Of a stretch of 64,000 bases of DNA, positions 42,102 through 52,578 are shown in pieces (position 1 is the first letter of the stretch; the number at the start of each line of letters is the position of its first letter). This stretch comes from Candidatus Competibacter denitrificans Run_A_D11 (lineage in GTDB: Bacteria; Pseudomonadota; Gammaproteobacteria; Competibacterales; Competibacteraceae), in the NCBI RefSeq assembly GCF_001051235.1, contig NZ_CBTJ020000001.1, positions 1 through 64,000 on the forward strand, read 5' to 3'. The translations under genes were made by a program, and so were the position numbers. The notes below the pieces were generated by a model. That model was not told where the DNA came from. It was given only the letters and a program-made list of their open reading frames with translations, and made no database searches.

Positions 42102-42138
42102 GGAGCGTCATGCTGAATACATGCGCTCCTTTTTCTTT
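42102..42138 (+). terminator. Intrinsic terminator of the Ro60/Y-RNA unit
   Basis: The stem is GGAGCG-T-CATG with CATG-CGCTCC (one bulged T) and has a 7-base loop, followed by TTTTTCTTT. It lies 13 bases after the last Y-RNA stem and 12 bases before the radical SAM start, so it separates the two transcription units. Its placement supports the RNAs being the 3' part of the rsr transcript. Confidence 0.85.
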
Positions 42139-42150
42139 CAGCCTTCCGCC

Positions 42151-43668
42151 ATGCCCACGATTCTACTAACTACTCTTAACGCCCGTTATTTCCATTCCTC
42201 CTTTGGCCTACGCTATCTGCTAGCCAATATGGGTGATTTGCAGGCACGAACGACCATTCAGGAATTTATTATCACCCAGCGCCCGCTGGACATTGCCGAG
42301 GCCATACTGGCCACGCAGCCGCGTATTATTGGATTCGGCGTTTATATCTGGAATGTGGCGGAAATAACGCAGGTGGTCGCCTTGCTCAAACAGGTGCGGC
42401 CCAATTTAATCATTGTACTGGGCGGCCTGGAAGTCAGTTATGAATGGGAGGAACAACCGCTTTTTGCCTTAGCGGATTACCTCATTACCGGCCAGGCCGA
42501 TTTCGCCTTTGCCGAACTCTGCCGCCGCTTAATAGCAAATGAACCACCCGTTGAAAACATTATTCATGCCGACCCACCACCGCTGGATCAACTCGTTCTG
42601 CCATATCACTTTTACACCGATGAGGACATCGCCCATCGCCTGATTTACGTTGAAGCCTCGCGGGGCTGTCCGTTCAAATGTGAATTCTGTTTGTCCGCAC
42701 TGGATAAAACGGCCTGGCCGTTCGAGTTAGAACGGTTTCTCACAGAGATGGAAGGGCTTTATGAACGCGGCGTGCGCCATTTCAAATTCGTGGATCGCAC
42801 CTTTAACCTGAATGCCAAAATCGGGGGGCGGATTTTAGATTTCTTTCTGGAGCGGCTGGATAAGCAACTATTCCTCCATTTCGAGCTAATCCCCGATCAT
42901 TTGCCGGACGCGCTCAAAGAACGGATTGCCCGATTTCCTGCCGGAGCACTGCAATTTGAGATCGGCATTCAGACTTTTAATCCCACCGTCCAAGCCTTAA
43001 TCAGCCGCAAACAGGACAATCGCAAAACCGAGGAGCATTTGCACTGGCTGCGCCAACACACCCAAGCACACCTGCACGCCGATTTGATCGTCGGCCTGCC
43101 AGGCGAGGATATGGCCAGCTTCGCGGCGGGCTTCAATCGGCTGGTCGCGCTCGACCCGCATGAAATCCAGGTCGGCATTTTGAAACGGCTGCGCGGTGCC
43201 CCCATCAGTCGCCATAGTGCTGAATTCGGCTATCGCTACAACCCGCATCCGCCCTACAACCTGCTGTGTTCGAGGTTGCTGGATTTTGCCACAGTACGCC
43301 GTCTGGAACGCTTCGCCCGCTACTGGGATTTGATCGGTAATTCAGGACGTTTCCGTCACACTCGCCCGTTACTGCTCGGCGATGACCCGTTCGGACGCTT
43401 ACTGATCTTCAGCGATTGGCTGTTCGCCGCTACCGGCCAGACGCATCAATTCGCCCTGGATCGGCTGTTCGATTTAGTGTACCGAGGGCTGACCGTAGCC
43501 TTGAATGTCCCCGAAGCCATAGCCCGCGACAGGCTGGTAGAAGATTACAAAAACAATGGTGCAAAAGGTTTGCCCTTATTTCTGCAATCCCAGCCAATCC
43601 CAGGCTCGCTCCCCATCCCACAGCACCCATCCCTATCTTCGCTAAAACGCCGCCAAGCGCGCCATTGA
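42151..43668 (+). CDS. B12-binding-domain radical SAM protein (DUF4080 type)
   Basis: A 505-residue protein. Residues about 1-140 form a cobalamin-binding-like Rossmann domain (MPTILLTTLNARYFHSSFG; IIVLGGLEVSYEW). The radical SAM core begins with the iron-sulphur motif CPFKCEFC (CxxxCxxC, about 173-180) after VEASRG, and the C-terminal part (about 370-505) is a DUF4080-like domain. The reaction is not known for the family. The ATG at 42151 gives the family N-terminus; the frame is open further upstream across the Y-RNA genes, but that part is not coding. A terminator just upstream implies its promoter is within or downstream of the RNA array, which I could not locate. Confidence 0.85.
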   Translation: MPTILLTTLNARYFHSSFGLRYLLANMGDLQARTTIQEFIITQRPLDIAEAILATQPRIIGFGVYIWNVAEITQVVALLKQVRPNLIIVLGGLEVSYEWEEQPLFALADYLITGQADFAFAELCRRLIANEPPVENIIHADPPPLDQLVLPYHFYTDEDIAHRLIYVEASRGCPFKCEFCLSALDKTAWPFELERFLTEMEGLYERGVRHFKFVDRTFNLNAKIGGRILDFFLERLDKQLFLHFELIPDHLPDALKERIARFPAGALQFEIGIQTFNPTVQALISRKQDNRKTEEHLHWLRQHTQAHLHADLIVGLPGEDMASFAAGFNRLVALDPHEIQVGILKRLRGAPISRHSAEFGYRYNPHPPYNLLCSRLLDFATVRRLERFARYWDLIGNSGRFRHTRPLLLGDDPFGRLLIFSDWLFAATGQTHQFALDRLFDLVYRGLTVALNVPEAIARDRLVEDYKNNGAKGLPLFLQSQPIPGSLPIPQHPSLSSLKRRQARH

Positions 43669-43820
43669 TTACTACGACCCAATCAGTCAAGGCCGAGCAT
43701 TTGTATCTGTTACGCTACTATGTTGCGTAATAACAATTTTTTGTTGCATTGCGGTAACAAAGGCAGTATCAATAGACCTAAATCTTTAAGGACAATCCCC
43801 TTCACTAAGGAATCGTAGCC

Positions 43821-43991
43821 ATGAGCCTTGCTCCTATCATTTATACCGTATGCCCTAACTGCAAATGTCCGGTGGCGATGGTACCTGGACAAACCAACGC
43901 TCGTTGTCGAGAGCACGGCCTGGTCATCCCAATGCGCAGCGCTATCGCCAACCTACACACCCAGCCAGCCAGGCCCAATCGAGCAGTGTAA
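43821..43991 (+). CDS. Small zinc-ribbon-like protein, 56 residues
   Basis: The ATG follows AAGGAATCG at good spacing. The product begins MSLAPIIYTVCPNCKCPVAM and later has ARCREHGLVIP. Cys11 and Cys14 (CPNC) with Cys29 and His32 (CxxH) form a plausible zinc site. The second half is Pro- and Ala-rich and may be disordered. Family is unknown. It lies alone between the radical SAM gene and kup. The start, ribosome-binding site and paired metal ligands make it a likely real gene that length filters would miss. Confidence 0.55.
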   Translation: MSLAPIIYTVCPNCKCPVAMVPGQTNARCREHGLVIPMRSAIANLHTQPARPNRAV

Positions 43992-44161
43992 ACGCGCATT
44001 GCGATCCAACCGTCCACCCGCTAAGTCCTTGTCCCTACAAGCTTGGTGTTATTGATTTCGTGCGCACCGCATCTTATGATGCGTTGCATCATCGCCCGAA
44101 GAGACGATGAGTCCGGAGCCGGCCGGAGTGCGAATAACAATAACCAGAGAGGGCTAGCACG

Positions 44162-46033
44162 ATGTCCACGCATGAAAAAAGCCGCTCGTCAGCGCTGATC
44201 ATAGGAACCATCGGCGTTGTTTTCGGCGACATTGGCACCAGTCCACTTTACGCCCTCAAGGAAACCTTCACTGGCTCTCATCCGATACCGGTTGAGCCGG
44301 AGAGCATCCTCGGCGTCTTATCCCTGATCTTCTGGACCATCATGGCCTTGGTGACGCTGAAATACGTCGCCATCATCATGCGCGCCGACAATCGGGGCGA
44401 AGGTGGCAGTTTAGCTCTGCTGGCCCGCGTGACCGAAATGACCAAGAATTCGCCGGCCACCTGGTTTGTCACCATGCTCGGCATCTTCGCCGCCGCGCTG
44501 TTTTATGGCGATAGCATGATCACACCGGCGATCTCGGTATTGAGCGCAGTCGAAGGGCTGAACGTGGTCGCGCCGGGCCTGAAGGATTACATCCTACCGA
44601 TTACTGCCGTTGTGTTAACCGCGCTGTTTTCGATTCAAAAACATGGGACTGGCGTGGTGGGTCGCTTCTTCGGCCCGATCATGTGCGCGTGGTTTGGCGT
44701 ACTTGGTTTGCTCGGCTTGTTCAGCATTTTGCAAGCGCCCGCTGTTTTGGCGGCCCTCAACCCGCTCTATGCGCTTGAGTTTCTGGCTCGCCATCCCTGG
44801 GAAAGCTTTCTTGCCCTCGGCGCGATTGTGCTGGCGGTCACCGGCGGCGAGGCGCTTTACACCGACATGGGCCATTTCGGCAAATTCCCGATCCGCCTGG
44901 CTTGGTTTAGCTTCGTGTTACCGGCGCTGGTGTTGAACTACTATGGCCAGGGCGCTCTGTTGCTCAAGCAGCCGACGGCGATTGAAAATCCGTTCTATTT
45001 GTTAGCGCCTTCCTGGGCTTTGATTCCGATGTTGGCGCTAGCCACGGCGGCAACTGTCATCGCCTCGCAGGCGGTAATCTCAGGGGCGTTTTCGGTCGCT
45101 CGCCAAGCGGTGCAACTCGGCTACTTGCCGCGCATGAAGATCGTCCATACCTCGCACATGGAAGCCGGGCAAATCTACGTCCCCTTCACCAATTGGACGC
45201 TGTATATCGCCGTCATGGCGCTGGTGTTCGGCTTCCAGTCCTCCAGTAACCTGGCGGCGGCCTACGGCATCGCGGTAACCGGCACCATGATGATCGACAC
45301 CATTTTGGTCTCCTTCGTCATTTTCCTGGCGTGGCGCTGGAATCCCTGGCTGGCCGCACCGCTGCTTTTGACCTTGTTGCTCATTGACGTAGCCTTCTTC
45401 TCCGCCAACGCCATCAAGCTCTTCCAAGGCGGCTGGTTCCCGATCATCATCGCTTTGGCCTCTTTCACCACGTTGACCACCTGGCGGCGGGGACGGCAAC
45501 TGCTGTTCAAGGAGATGGGCAACCTCACCATGCCGCTCAACCAGTTCATCCAGTCGCTTGAAAAGCGCAGCTTGTCCCGCATCAGCGGCACCGCCGTTTA
45601 TCTCAGCAGCCGACCCGAAGGCGCACCGTCGGCGCTGCTGCATAACATCAAGCATAATGAAGTGCTGCACGCCCGCAGCGTGTTCGTGACCGTTCTCACC
45701 GCTGAGGTTCCCTCGGTCACCGATGCGGAGCGCATTGAAATCACCGATCTCGGCCAAAGTTTTTATCGGGTGTTTATCCGTTACGGCTTCATGGAGCAGC
45801 CGGACATTCCCCAGGCGCTGGAGTTGTGCGGTGAGAAAGGCTTGGCCTTCGAGATGGAAAAAACCTCGTTCTTCCTCAGCCGTGAGGTGGTGGTGCCGAA
45901 ACTGGCGCCGCCGATGATGTTGTGGCGCGAGCTGTATTTCATCTGGATGCTGCGCAACGCCCAGAGCGCCACCGATTTCTTCCGTATTCCCACCAACCGC
46001 GTGGTCGAGTTGGGGACGCTGGTCGAGATTTAA
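44162..46033 (+). CDS. kup: Low-affinity potassium transporter Kup
   Basis: A 623-residue inner-membrane K+ uptake protein, probably H+ coupled. The N-terminal signature [17 protein letters not shown] near residue 19 and about twelve hydrophobic segments up to residue about 430 are followed by a soluble C-terminal domain. Length equals E. coli Kup (622). A GAGAGGG ribosome-binding site precedes the ATG. No partner gene is adjacent. A short hairpin (CCCCGA/TCGGGG, 46073-46090) lies 40 bases after the stop but has no T-run. Confidence 0.96.
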   Translation: MSTHEKSRSSALIIGTIGVVFGDIGTSPLYALKETFTGSHPIPVEPESILGVLSLIFWTIMALVTLKYVAIIMRADNRGEGGSLALLARVTEMTKNSPATWFVTMLGIFAAALFYGDSMITPAISVLSAVEGLNVVAPGLKDYILPITAVVLTALFSIQKHGTGVVGRFFGPIMCAWFGVLGLLGLFSILQAPAVLAALNPLYALEFLARHPWESFLALGAIVLAVTGGEALYTDMGHFGKFPIRLAWFSFVLPALVLNYYGQGALLLKQPTAIENPFYLLAPSWALIPMLALATAATVIASQAVISGAFSVARQAVQLGYLPRMKIVHTSHMEAGQIYVPFTNWTLYIAVMALVFGFQSSSNLAAAYGIAVTGTMMIDTILVSFVIFLAWRWNPWLAAPLLLTLLLIDVAFFSANAIKLFQGGWFPIIIALASFTTLTTWRRGRQLLFKEMGNLTMPLNQFIQSLEKRSLSRISGTAVYLSSRPEGAPSALLHNIKHNEVLHARSVFVTVLTAEVPSVTDAERIEITDLGQSFYRVFIRYGFMEQPDIPQALELCGEKGLAFEMEKTSFFLSREVVVPKLAPPMMLWRELYFIWMLRNAQSATDFFRIPTNRVVELGTLVEI

Positions 46034-46241
46034 CAAGTACCTGAACACGGGTTCACACCTGCCTGCAATGAACCCCGAGTGAAATCGGGGACAGACTGCG
46101 TCCATGCATAAACAGCTTTACGGTTTAAGGGTTTTGAACTGTATTCAATAGCTGGCATGGTATCTGCTTTGCTTCAAGCGATGGTTGAGAACAGTTTCAT
46201 CGCTTGTTTGAATAACGCGATTTAAAACCATTTAATAATTG

Positions 46242-46358
46242 TAGGAGTTACGCAGTTGAAATTCTAAGTGATTGATTAATAGAAGATTTCGGTTGTCTGC
46301 CGCACAAGTCGATTTCTTTTAAAATCAGAGCGTTAGAGATCCAACTGCGTAACTCCTA
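46242..46358. mobile_element. MITE-like element with 17-bp perfect terminal inverted repeats
   Basis: The left end TAGGAGTTACGCAGTTG (46242-46258) is the exact reverse complement of the right end CAACTGCGTAACTCCTA (46342-46358). The element is 117 bp, AT-rich inside and non-coding. It is flanked by a perfect 5-bp direct repeat AATTG (46237-46241 and 46359-46363), as expected of a target-site duplication. No transposase is in the window; the parent IS family is not assigned. It sits just upstream of the outer-membrane protein gene and could supply or disrupt its promoter. Confidence 0.8.
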
Positions 46359-46394
46359 AATTGATAAATGTAAAATATTTTATTGGAGCTTAGA

Positions 46395-47288
46395 ATGAAA
46401 ACTCAACATGTTATGTTGCTTGCAACAGCCGCCGTTCTAGCGAGTCCATTCAGTTTAGCTAAGGAGGGACCCGACCAATACCCTAACGGTATCGAAAATT
46501 TTTTATCGGGGGCGCTGCCGCCCGCCGGCCATTATTTTATGAATTACCTCGGTTATTACGGAGGCGACTACCGCGATAATCAAGGCGACAAAGTGCCGGA
46601 CCTAAACGTAAGCGCAGTTTTTAATGCCTTCCGTTATGTTTATGTCAGCAATTATCAAATTTTGGGCGGTGCTTGGGCTATGCATGCGATAGTGCCTTTG
46701 GTCTATCAGAGTTTGGAAACTCCAATTCCCAGCATCGGCGACGGCGATGTCTTTGGCCTGGGCGATATTACCATTGATCCAATCATCATCGGCTGGCATC
46801 TTTCGCCAGAATGGCATGTTACGGCCGGGCTGGACATTAATTTACCCACGGGAAAATACGACAGCACCGACCCTACCGACAGCATCGGTGCTAACTACTT
46901 CAGCTTCGAGCCAGTTTTGGCATTTAGCTATCTTTCACCGAATGGTTTTGAAGCATCGGCCAAGCTGATGTATAACATTAAAACCAAAAATGATGATACG
47001 AATTACCAGTCTGGTAATGAGTTTCATCTGGATTATTTGATCGGCCAGCATTTTGGTCCGTGGGCGGCGGGTTTGGGAGGTTATTATCTCCAGCAGACGA
47101 CCGACGATAAGATAAACGGAAAAGCCGTTGAGTCGAACGGAAATCGTGGAAAGGTATTTGCCTTAGGGCCGGCCATCAAATACGATTACAATCACATGAG
47201 CTTTGTCGGCAGTTGGAATTCCGAAACGACCGCCGAAAATCGCTTTAAAGGCAATAAATTCTTGTTTAAATTTATTGCTAGCTTCTGA
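46395..47288 (+). CDS. Outer-membrane channel-like protein, phenol/meta-pathway transporter (SphA-like) family
   Basis: A 297-residue protein with signal peptide MKTQHVMLLATAAVLASPFS cleaved about residue 22. The body alternates short beta strands with aromatic girdles (YLGYYGGDYRD; GLDINLPTGKYD; AAGLGGYYLQQ) and ends in Phe, as outer-membrane barrels do. The INLPTGKYD region is typical of the Phenol_MetA_deg/transporter family, often found near hydrophobic-substrate catabolism genes; no such genes are here. The ATG at 46395 follows GGAGC. Two terminators follow. The upstream MITE end is only 36 bases before the start. Confidence 0.8.
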   Translation: MKTQHVMLLATAAVLASPFSLAKEGPDQYPNGIENFLSGALPPAGHYFMNYLGYYGGDYRDNQGDKVPDLNVSAVFNAFRYVYVSNYQILGGAWAMHAIVPLVYQSLETPIPSIGDGDVFGLGDITIDPIIIGWHLSPEWHVTAGLDINLPTGKYDSTDPTDSIGANYFSFEPVLAFSYLSPNGFEASAKLMYNIKTKNDDTNYQSGNEFHLDYLIGQHFGPWAAGLGGYYLQQTTDDKINGKAVESNGNRGKVFALGPAIKYDYNHMSFVGSWNSETTAENRFKGNKFLFKFIASF

Positions 47289-47307
47289 AGTGAAACAATT
47301 TTATCGA

Positions 47308-47332
47308 GCTTCAAAATAATTTGAGGCTTTTT
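47308..47332 (+). terminator. Intrinsic terminator 1 after the outer-membrane gene
   Basis: The stem GCTTCAAA/TTTGAGGC (8 bp with one G-T) has loop ATAA and is followed by five T. It lies 20 bases after the stop codon. Confidence 0.65.
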
Positions 47333-47338
47333 GATCAA

Positions 47339-47374
47339 TAACCCCGCAACTTGGTGCGGGGTTACTTGTTTTTT
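47339..47374 (+). terminator. Intrinsic terminator 2 after the outer-membrane gene
   Basis: The perfect 10-bp stem TAACCCCGCA/TGCGGGGTTA with a six-base loop is followed by CTTG and six T. It backs up terminator 1 and stands between two convergent genes. Confidence 0.85.
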
Positions 47375-47402
47375 AAATGTCGAATGACTCGTTAAGGCCA
47401 GC

Positions 47403-49433
47403 TTAAAATTCCTCCCACTCCTCGGGCGCGGTGGCGGTCTTTTTCTCGGCCGGGGCCGGGCGGGTGGCGGGGCGGGGCTTGGGGTTGCTCGGGCGCGAGG
47501 CGACGCCGGGCACGGGCCGCAAGTCGGAACGCGCCTTGGCGGATGGGGAGGTTGCCGTCGCCGCTTGAGGCAGGACAGCCTTACTGGCTGTGTTAGGTGT
47601 GCCCGATGTGGCCTTGTCATCGAGCTTGAAGAAGGCCATGAGCTGTTGGAGGTGTTGGGCCTGTTCGCCCATGGCGTGGCTGGCGGCGGCGGTCTGCTCG
47701 ACCAGGGCAGCGTTTTGCTGGGTGGTCTGGTCCATCTGCAGGATCGCCCGGTTGACCTGCTCAATCCCCGAGGCCTGCTCCCGGCTGGCGGCGGCCATCT
47801 CCGCCACGATGTCGCTCACCTTCTTCACCGAGACGACAATCTCCTGGAGCGTCTGCCCGGAGCGCTCCACCAGCTGCCCGCCGCCCTCCACCTTGGCCAC
47901 GCTGTCGGTGATCAGCGCCTTGATCTCCTTGGCCGCGTCCGCGCTCCTCTGGGCGAGCTTGCGCACCTCCCCGGCCACCACCGCAAAGCCCCGCCCCTGC
48001 TCGCCCGCGCGCGCCGCCTCCACCGCCGCGTTCAGCGCCAGCAGGTTGGTCTGGAAGGCGATCTCGTCGATCACCCCGATGATGTCGGCGATCTTCTTGC
48101 TGCTCTGGTGGATCGCCCCCATCGCCGCCACCGCCTGCTCCACCACCTGCCCCCCCTGCTCTGCCTGCGCCCGCGCCGCCCCCGCCAGCCGGTTCGCCTG
48201 CCCCGCGTTCTCCGCGCTCTGCTTCACCGTCCCCGTCAGCTCCTCCATCGACGAGGCCGTCTCCTCCAGCGCCGACGCCTGCTCTTCCGTCCGCTGCGCC
48301 AAGTCCCCGCTCCCTCGCGCAATCTCGGCCGCGGCGGAATTGACAGTTCCAGTTGTGGTTTGCACAGTCGCAATAACACCTCCAAACATATTGACAAAAG
48401 TGTCCAGCGCCGAAGTTGCCTTGCCGATTTCATCTTCTCGTTTAAGCAGCTTTTCCTCCGCTATTCGAACGATCTTACCTTTAGCCATCTGTTCGATCTG
48501 TTCGGTGAGGATCGTCATCGATTGACCGATCGAACGAGCTAACCCCGCTTGAATCAAAGCTACAAGCAAAATTAAGGAACCCAAAATCAGAAGTTGAAGA
48601 GTCAGCGAGGAGCTAATCGAGGAAAAAGCAGTCTTGATACTATCGCCAGCACGTTGGAGTAATGTTTCTGTAACTGCTAAGCGAGTTGATTCTGTTTCTG
48701 AACGTAATTTCTGTAGAAGGGCGATATTACTAATATATTCTAGCCCAATTTCTTTGATTCTTAAATTGTTTTGTCGCGCCTGAACCACAAGATTTTCAAA
48801 AGGTGTGCCTTTTAGGTTCTCAACATCCTTTTCAGCATTTTTGATGCTTTGATCGAGAAGCTCGATAAGTTGGTCAGGTTTTCCGCGACCCAGTTTGATT
48901 TCAAGAAACTTCTTTTGGATAATATGATTAGAATTGGAATTTAAGCTGGCGCCAGCGATCACTAGCCTTTCAAGTTTTGTAACCTCTTTCTCTGTTGCCG
49001 CATCAGCCAACCGTACGGACATTTCATTAATGAACTTATTTGATGCTGTAATCGAACTCTCAGTTAACTTCTCAACTTCAGAAAATAATTCGTTATTGCG
49101 TTTGATCAATATATCGCCCTTTGAGACATTATTCTCGATACGCTTTGTCTCTTCGATGGCTAATGCGTTAACTTTTTCTTCAAATTTTTTTCTTGCCGTG
49201 ACCAATGAATCAATATTGATAACTTCACCAAGAAACCCTAAAACTGTCGTTAGGTACTCAGTTGTGGAAGCGCTTTGTTTTTGTATTTCACTAATTTGAT
49301 TATTTTGAAAAGCAATTTGTGACTGAATATTCAGATAAAAAAATCCAAATATACTCAAAGCAATGGCAAGTAACAAAGTAGTAATTTGTAATTTTAGCCC
49401 TAGCTTTAATCCAGAAAACCAATTCGTATTCAC
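47403..49433 (-). CDS. Methyl-accepting chemotaxis protein
   Basis: A 676-residue receptor. TM1 spans about 14-33, followed by a helical periplasmic sensor (about 35-270) rich in Lys, Glu and Asn. TM2 spans about 275-297, then come HAMP (about 298-350) and a long coiled-coil signalling domain. Its hairpin tip [20 protein letters not shown] is highly conserved and binds CheA/CheW. The C-terminus PEEWEEF fits the xWxxF tether for CheR/CheB. The start codon is GTG behind AAGG. The sensor half is AT-rich and the signalling half very GC-rich, changing abruptly near 48340, so the gene looks like a fusion of an acquired sensor to a resident signalling domain. Ligand unknown. No other che gene is near. 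Confidence 0.92.
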   Translation of the reverse strand: MNTNWFSGLKLGLKLQITTLLLAIALSIFGFFYLNIQSQIAFQNNQISEIQKQSASTTEYLTTVLGFLGEVINIDSLVTARKKFEEKVNALAIEETKRIENNVSKGDILIKRNNELFSEVEKLTESSITASNKFINEMSVRLADAATEKEVTKLERLVIAGASLNSNSNHIIQKKFLEIKLGRGKPDQLIELLDQSIKNAEKDVENLKGTPFENLVVQARQNNLRIKEIGLEYISNIALLQKLRSETESTRLAVTETLLQRAGDSIKTAFSSISSSLTLQLLILGSLILLVALIQAGLARSIGQSMTILTEQIEQMAKGKIVRIAEEKLLKREDEIGKATSALDTFVNMFGGVIATVQTTTGTVNSAAAEIARGSGDLAQRTEEQASALEETASSMEELTGTVKQSAENAGQANRLAGAARAQAEQGGQVVEQAVAAMGAIHQSSKKIADIIGVIDEIAFQTNLLALNAAVEAARAGEQGRGFAVVAGEVRKLAQRSADAAKEIKALITDSVAKVEGGGQLVERSGQTLQEIVVSVKKVSDIVAEMAAASREQASGIEQVNRAILQMDQTTQQNAALVEQTAAASHAMGEQAQHLQQLMAFFKLDDKATSGTPNTASKAVLPQAATATSPSAKARSDLRPVPGVASRPSNPKPRPATRPAPAEKKTATAPEEWEEF

Positions 49434-49836
49434 ATTGAGTACCTTATATTCCTTAAAATTAAAGATATATAAAATCTGGATCGCTATTTATTTTCAATAA
49501 CGATATAGATTTATTTGCTATTGTTCGGGTGTTAGGTCTGTAGGCCGTGTCAGTCTCGGCTGGAGACGAGATATGCAATATCGATGCCCATTCTAAAAAT
49601 ATGTGAATATGCGATTTTTTGAGCAAATATTGCTGATCGGTTACCAGCATGTCAATAATTTGGCGATTTCGTCTCGTCCCGCCAATTTTTTGATCGTGCG
49701 TTCTGTTCACGGCGGTCCCGCAACCAGTAGGCCACTACCTGACGTGATGCGCCTTCAGGTTGTTATCCGGAATCAGAAAGGCCTTCTGCGGCTTGCCGGC
49801 AGTGAGCTGATCCCCAAACGCCACCCGCAAACCGAC
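49434..49836. other. Intergenic region, no supported gene
   Basis: This 400-base stretch lies between lysS (ending at 49837) and the chemotaxis receptor start. The half near the receptor is AT-rich and probably holds its promoter. A palindrome CAGAA-AGGCC-TTCTG near 49777-49791 lacks a T-run. Open frames here are short and show no family features. Confidence 0.35.
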
Positions 49837-51357
49837 TCACTCCGGCCGCAGGTGCGGGAACAGCAGCACGTCTCGGATCGATGGAACGTCGGCGAACAGC
49901 ATAACCAGCCGGTCAATGCCGATGCCCTCCCCTGCCGTTGGCGGCAAACCGTATTCCAGCGCCCGGATGTAGTCGGCGTCGTAGTGCATGGCTTCGGCAT
50001 CACCGGCGGCTTTGGCGTCGGCTTGCTTGCGGAACCGTTCCGCCTGATCTTCCGGGTCGTTCAACTCGGAAAAGCCGTTGGCGATTTCTCGCCCACCGAT
50101 GAACAACTCGAAACGGTCGGTGATGCTGGGATCAGCATCGTTACGGCGGGCCAAGGGTGATACTTCGGTCGGATACGCGGTGATAAAGGTCGGATGACGC
50201 AATTGATGCTCGACCGTCTGCTCGAAAATCTCCAGTTGCACCCGACCCAAACCATAATCGGCTTGAATTTTTATCCCCAAGCCTTCCGCGATCCGGCGCG
50301 CGGTGGCCAACTCATCAAGTTGCGCGGCCGTCAGCTCAGGATTGAAGCGTAAAATGGCCTCTTTGACCGTCAACCGCTGGAAGGGCTGGCCAAAATCGCA
50401 GGATCCGCCCTGATAGTGCAATTGGGTGTTGCCGAGTAGCGTTTGCGCCATACCGCGCAACAACGCTTCGGTCAAATCCATCAAATCCCGGTAATCGGCA
50501 TAGGCCAGATAGAACTCCAGCATGGTGAATTCGGGATTATGGCGGGTCGATAAACCTTCGTTGCGGAAATTGCGGTTGATCTCGTAAACCTTCTCAAAAC
50601 CGCCGACCACCAGCCGTTTCAAATACAGTTCCGGCGCGATGCGCAGATACAATTGCATATCCAGCGCGTTGTGATGGGTGATAAACGGCCGCGCCGCCGC
50701 GCCGCCGGGGATCGGCTGCATCATCGGCGTCTCGACTTCCAAAAAACCGCGCTGGTTAAAGAACTCACGGATGTGGGCGATGATGGCCGAGCGCAGCTTG
50801 AACGTGGCGCGTGTAGACTCGTTCATGATCAAGTCCACATAACGCTGTCGGTAGCAGGTTTCCTGATCGGCCAGCCCGTGAAACTTTTCCGGCAAGGGTT
50901 GCAGCGATTTAGTCAGCAAGCGCAGCGTATCGACTTTAACGGACAGTTCGCCGGTCTTGGTTTTGAACACCACACCTTCGGCGCCGAGAATATCGCCCAA
51001 ATCCCAATTCTTGAACGCCTCGTAGCGACCTTCCGGCACCGCACTTTTCTGAATAAATATCTGTATATCGCCGGACATATCGCGTAACCGGGCAAAACTC
51101 GCCTTGCCCATGATCCGCTTGGCCAACATCCGTCCAGCAACGGCAACTCGTACCGGATTGGCTTCCAACTCAGCATGATCCTTTCCGCCATACGCCGCGT
51201 GCAGTTCGGCCGCCAATGAATCGCGGCGGAAATCGGTGGGATAGGCGTTGCCTTGTTGACGCCATTCGGTCAATTTCTGACGGCGCAGGGCGATCAGCTT
51301 ATTTTCATCCAGCAGTTCGGTCAGTTCTGAAGGCGTAACCTCGGACTCAGTAGACAT
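49837..51357 (-). CDS. lysS: Lysyl-tRNA synthetase, class II
   Basis: A 506-residue class IIb synthetase that charges tRNA-Lys. The N-terminal OB-fold anticodon domain (about 55-170) is followed by class II motifs. Motif 2 appears as [18 protein letters not shown] near 262, and motif 3 as [19 protein letters not shown] near 474. Length equals E. coli LysS (505). I chose ATG 51357 (MSTESEV), as the 5-residue upstream extension is not conserved. The prfB stop lies 26 bases upstream; prfB-lysS is the standard gammaproteobacterial order and they are likely co-transcribed. Confidence 0.96.
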   Translation of the reverse strand: MSTESEVTPSELTELLDENKLIALRRQKLTEWRQQGNAYPTDFRRDSLAAELHAAYGGKDHAELEANPVRVAVAGRMLAKRIMGKASFARLRDMSGDIQIFIQKSAVPEGRYEAFKNWDLGDILGAEGVVFKTKTGELSVKVDTLRLLTKSLQPLPEKFHGLADQETCYRQRYVDLIMNESTRATFKLRSAIIAHIREFFNQRGFLEVETPMMQPIPGGAAARPFITHHNALDMQLYLRIAPELYLKRLVVGGFEKVYEINRNFRNEGLSTRHNPEFTMLEFYLAYADYRDLMDLTEALLRGMAQTLLGNTQLHYQGGSCDFGQPFQRLTVKEAILRFNPELTAAQLDELATARRIAEGLGIKIQADYGLGRVQLEIFEQTVEHQLRHPTFITAYPTEVSPLARRNDADPSITDRFELFIGGREIANGFSELNDPEDQAERFRKQADAKAAGDAEAMHYDADYIRALEYGLPPTAGEGIGIDRLVMLFADVPSIRDVLLFPHLRPE

Positions 51358-51382
51358 GGCGCACCCATCCATTAATTTTTGA

Positions 51383-52481
51383 TTACAAACCGCTTTTTAA
51401 GCTGGCTTCGATAAATTGGTCGAGATCACCATCCAACACCACTTGGGTATTACTGGTTTCGATATTGGTGCGCAAATCCTTGATACGGGACTGATCCAGC
51501 ACATAGGAACGAATCTGGCTCCCCCAACCGATGTCTGACTTGGAGTCTTCCACCGCCTGGGCCTTGGCGTTGCGCTTTTGGATCTCCAACTCGTATAGCT
51601 TGGCCTTGAGCTGCTTCATCGCGGTGGAGCGATTCTTGTGCTGGGAACGGTCATTCTGGCACTGCACCACGATGTTGGTCGGCAAATGCGTAATACGAAT
51701 GGCGGATTCCGTGCGGTTGACGTGCTGGCCACCAGCGCCAGAGGCCCGAAACACATCGACCCGCAAATCGGCGGGATTGATGTCTATTTCAATGTCATCG
51801 TCTACTTCCGGGGACACAAACACGGCCGCGAAGGAGGTATGCCGCCGGTTGCCGGAATCGAATGGTGATTTGCGCACCAAGCGATGCACACCGGTTTCAG
51901 TGCGCAGCCAACCATAAGCGTAGCTGCCCTCGTAGCTGATGCTAGCGCTCTTGATACCGGCGACTTCGCCCGGCGTCACTTCCAGTAATTCGGTTTTGAA
52001 GCCGCGCCGCTCGCCCCAGCGCAGATACATCCGCAGCAACATATCGGCCCAGTCTTGCGCTTCAGTGCCGCCGGAACCGGCCTGAATATCAAGAAACGCA
52101 TTATTGGCGTCCAGTTCGCCTGAAAACATCCGCTGAAATTCGAGATCGGCCACCACGCCCGCATACCGCTCTAAATCCCGCACCACCTCTGTTACCGCCG
52201 CCTCGTCACCTTCTTCTCCAGCCAGCAATAACAATTCGGCGACTTCGTTCAAGCCTCGGTCAAGACTTGCCAGCCGATTAACGACCGCTTCCAGTTGCGC
52301 CCGCTCCTTGCCAAGCGCCTGCGCCCGTTCTGGATCGTTCCAAACATTGGGTTCCTGCAATTCGCCGTTGACCTCATCCAACCGCTCGCGCTTGGTCTCG
52401 AAGTCAAAGGTACCCCCTGAGAGACGCACAGCGCCCCCGCAAGTCGCTAATCAGGTTGAAATAGGGATTGAGTTCCTGCAT
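51383..52481 (-). CDS. prfB: Peptide chain release factor 2, expressed through a programmed +1 frameshift
   Basis: Terminates translation at UGA and UAA. The frame starts at ATG 52481 ([20 protein letters not shown]) and meets an in-frame TGA as codon 26 at 52404-52406. After a +1 shift it continues to 51383, with total product about 365 residues. The tripeptide SPF/stop-recognition region and the peptidyl-hydrolysis motif GGQ ([16 protein letters not shown]) are present. Length and frameshift position are as in E. coli. This is not a pseudogene. lysS follows. Confidence 0.96.
52403..52418 (-). promoter_or_regulatory. RF2 autoregulatory frameshift signal
   Basis: On the minus strand: AGGGGG, TAC, CTT TGA C. 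The Shine-Dalgarno-like AGGGGG three bases before CTT, the slippery CTT codon and the UGA followed by C are the canonical elements. Low RF2 slows termination at UGA and favours the +1 shift, so RF2 tunes its own synthesis. Confidence 0.95.
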
Positions 52482-52578
52482 GACGGCCGTCTCCGCACCA
52501 AACTGACAAAAGAGAGGGATTGTAGCGGCGCAGCGGATGCAAGTCACCCGCCATGCAGTCGGCTTAGGAGACTCGGTG

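Noticed and set aside
41851..42150. Upstream extension of the radical SAM gene
   Set aside because: The open frame crosses the Y-RNA genes and a terminator; family proteins begin at MPTILLTTLNARYFHSS, at 42151.
52404..52406. In-frame stop in prfB as sign of a pseudogene
   Set aside because: It is the conserved RF2 frameshift site with its Shine-Dalgarno-like element and CTT TGA C.
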